Shown here in pieces: positions 21,242 through 22,249 of a stretch of 22,249 bases of DNA. The first letter of the stretch is position 1; every line of letters starts with the position of its first letter. Both the position numbers and the translations under genes were made by a program. Below the pieces are notes generated by a model. The model did not search any database. It saw nothing but the letters and a program-made list of their open reading frames with translations, and was not told where the DNA came from. This DNA is from an uncultured Acetatifactor sp. (lineage in GTDB: Bacteria; Bacillota; Clostridia; Lachnospirales; Lachnospiraceae), in NCBI GenBank assembly GCA_934394815.1, contig CAKRRD010000046.1, positions 1-22,249 on the forward strand. Direction: 5' to 3'.

Positions 21242-22249
21242 CTACAACAGATAGAATCCGGCACTGCCCCCGGGCACAGTAACCTTTCCGCCTGCAAATG
21301 CAGCTTCTCCGCCGAAAGTATACAAAGCTTCCTTTACCGCATAGTCTCCGTCGAAGCTGACCTCTCTGTCCGCCGGATTGATGATGACCAGGATCTTCTC
21401 CCTGTCGTCACTGCGCAGATAGGCTAACGGATACTTCTTTTCCTCCGCATAGACAAACTCGATCTCTCCACGGCTCTGCAATGCACTGTGAACCTGACGG
21501 ATATCAATCAGCTTCCGGATCTCATGGTACAGGGAATCCGGATCTGCCATCTGCGCCTCCACTGTGGGACGGTCTGCGGACTCGTCCTGTTTTACATAAA
21601 GCTTTTCCTTCGGTGCCGCGCTGAAACCGGCATTGGTGGTATGATCCCACTGCATGGGTGAGCGGGAACCGGTACGTCCGTAACCGCCCTCTACGGAGTG
21701 CAGGTTTTCCACATAGCGCATGCCGATCTCATCGCCATAATACAGGAACGGTGCACCGGGCATGGACAGAAGGAATGCAAATGCCACCTTTAATTCCTCC
21801 CCATGAATGCTTCTCGCCAGACGATCCATATCATGGTTGCCGGAGGGAATACAGATCAGACCCTTGCGCTGTGCCTTTTCATAATTTTCCTTATATTTCT
21901 CCACGAAGGCTGCCACATCGCCTTTACCTCTTCCGGAGAAGAAAGGCTCCTCGCAGCGGAACAGATCGTTATAATGAGACGGTCCAAAATGAAGTAAAAA
22001 GTCCATATGGAAGCCGCCCTGCAGGGACTTGTCCGGTTCTCCCCACTCGGATACCAACACTGCCTCGGGGAACTCTGCATCCAGGAACGCTCTTACCTTT
22101 CTCCACAGAGCAATGTTTCCCTTGCCGTCCTCATCGTTTTTCACCAGAGAACCTGCCATATCCACACGGAAACCGTCACAGCCCATGCCGATCCAGAACC
22201 GCATGACATTTTCCATCTCTGCAAGCGTCGCCTTAGGACCCGGATCATC
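21242..22249 (-). CDS. GH13 alpha-amylase-family glucosidase, C-terminal part (5' end outside window)
   Basis: The frame is open to the window edge, so the N-terminus is missing; 335 residues are visible. Conserved GH13 regions are present: GFRVDMAG with the nucleophile Asp (visible residue about 30), LVSEWGEP with the acid/base Glu (about 68), and PSGNHDMDR with the transition-state His-Asp (about 139-140). APFLYYGDEIGM and GGYGRTGSRSPMQWDHTTNAGFS are typical of alpha-glucosidases and trehalose-synthase-like enzymes. The C-terminal beta domain (from about 250) ends normally. It should act on alpha-glucans or alpha-glucosides in the cytoplasm, as no export signal can be judged. Exact specificity cannot be set from this part. 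It ends in a good terminator. Confidence 0.9.
   Translation of the reverse strand, partial: DDPGPKATLAEMENVMRFWIGMGCDGFRVDMAGSLVKNDEDGKGNIALWRKVRAFLDAEFPEAVLVSEWGEPDKSLQGGFHMDFLLHFGPSHYNDLFRCEEPFFSGRGKGDVAAFVEKYKENYEKAQRKGLICIPSGNHDMDRLARSIHGEELKVAFAFLLSMPGAPFLYYGDEIGMRYVENLHSVEGGYGRTGSRSPMQWDHTTNAGFSAAPKEKLYVKQDESADRPTVEAQMADPDSLYHEIRKLIDIRQVHSALQSRGEIEFVYAEEKKYPLAYLRSDDREKILVIINPADREVSFDGDYAVKEALYTFGGEAAFAGGKVTVPGGSAGFYLL

Noticed and set aside
21658..22206. A 182-codon plus-strand frame
   Set aside because: It is antisense to the GH13 gene, which carries complete catalytic motifs; it is rich in Pro/Arg/His as expected for a shadow.

Overview
The window looks like a chromosomal segment from a low-to-mid GC, endospore-lineage Firmicute, most likely a Lachnospiraceae-type gut Clostridium. 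The evidence is a SigH-type sporulation sigma factor, a cysteine T-box riboswitch, the cysE-cysS-mrnC-rlmB-sigH gene order, a BlaI/BlaR1-type pair, QueH, strong AAGGAGG-like ribosome binding sites and many short Cys-rich proteins. Every convincing gene lies on the minus strand, so transcription runs right to left; nearly all plus-strand open frames are shadows.

Layout in the direction of transcription. (1) 22249-21242: the C-terminal part of a GH13 alpha-glucosidase/amylase-type enzyme, cut by the window edge and followed by a terminator. (2) 20989-18648: a LacI-family regulator overlapping a MATE efflux transporter, with a palindromic LacI-type operator candidate upstream. (3) 18412-15898: queH (queuosine synthesis) and argS, each with its own promoter candidate, then a terminator at about 15700. 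(4) 15566-15345: a 73-residue hydrophobic membrane protein. (5) 15230-14308: an AT-rich two-gene module, a DUF3990 ADP-ribosyltransferase-like protein and an acidic partner, resembling a toxin-antitoxin pair, with an inverted repeat around its -10 box. (6) 14266-12428: a very tightly spaced set of four Cys-rich genes: an unlisted 29-residue His/Cys/Arg-repeat peptide, a 74-residue C-x3-C-x2-C-x2-C protein, a zinc-ribbon protein and a DUF362/ferredoxin protein. (7) 12303-12135: tRNA-Val and tRNA-Met with a near-consensus promoter and a terminator. (8) 11918-10191: a CshA-type DEAD-box helicase with a terminator-like hairpin in its leader. (9) 10077-8473: a GT-C-like multi-pass membrane protein. 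(10) 8316-7777: ispF with an extra Cys-rich tail. (11) 7655-4554: blaI and a very long blaR1-like membrane peptidase, with an operator-like dyad over the promoter. (12) 4487-146: Cys T-box, cysE, cysS, mrnC, rlmB, sigH, ended by a large terminator; a small structured stretch sits at the left edge.

The left part is conserved core biology: cysteine synthesis and charging, rRNA processing and modification, and the entry-to-sporulation sigma factor, all downstream of one tRNA-Cys sensor. The accessory interest is concentrated in 12.4-15.3 kb. The best candidate for something undescribed is the four-gene Cys-rich operon, headed by a tiny peptide built from a 12-bp tandem repeat and preceded by an excellent ribosome binding site. 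No function can be assigned to it from sequence alone.
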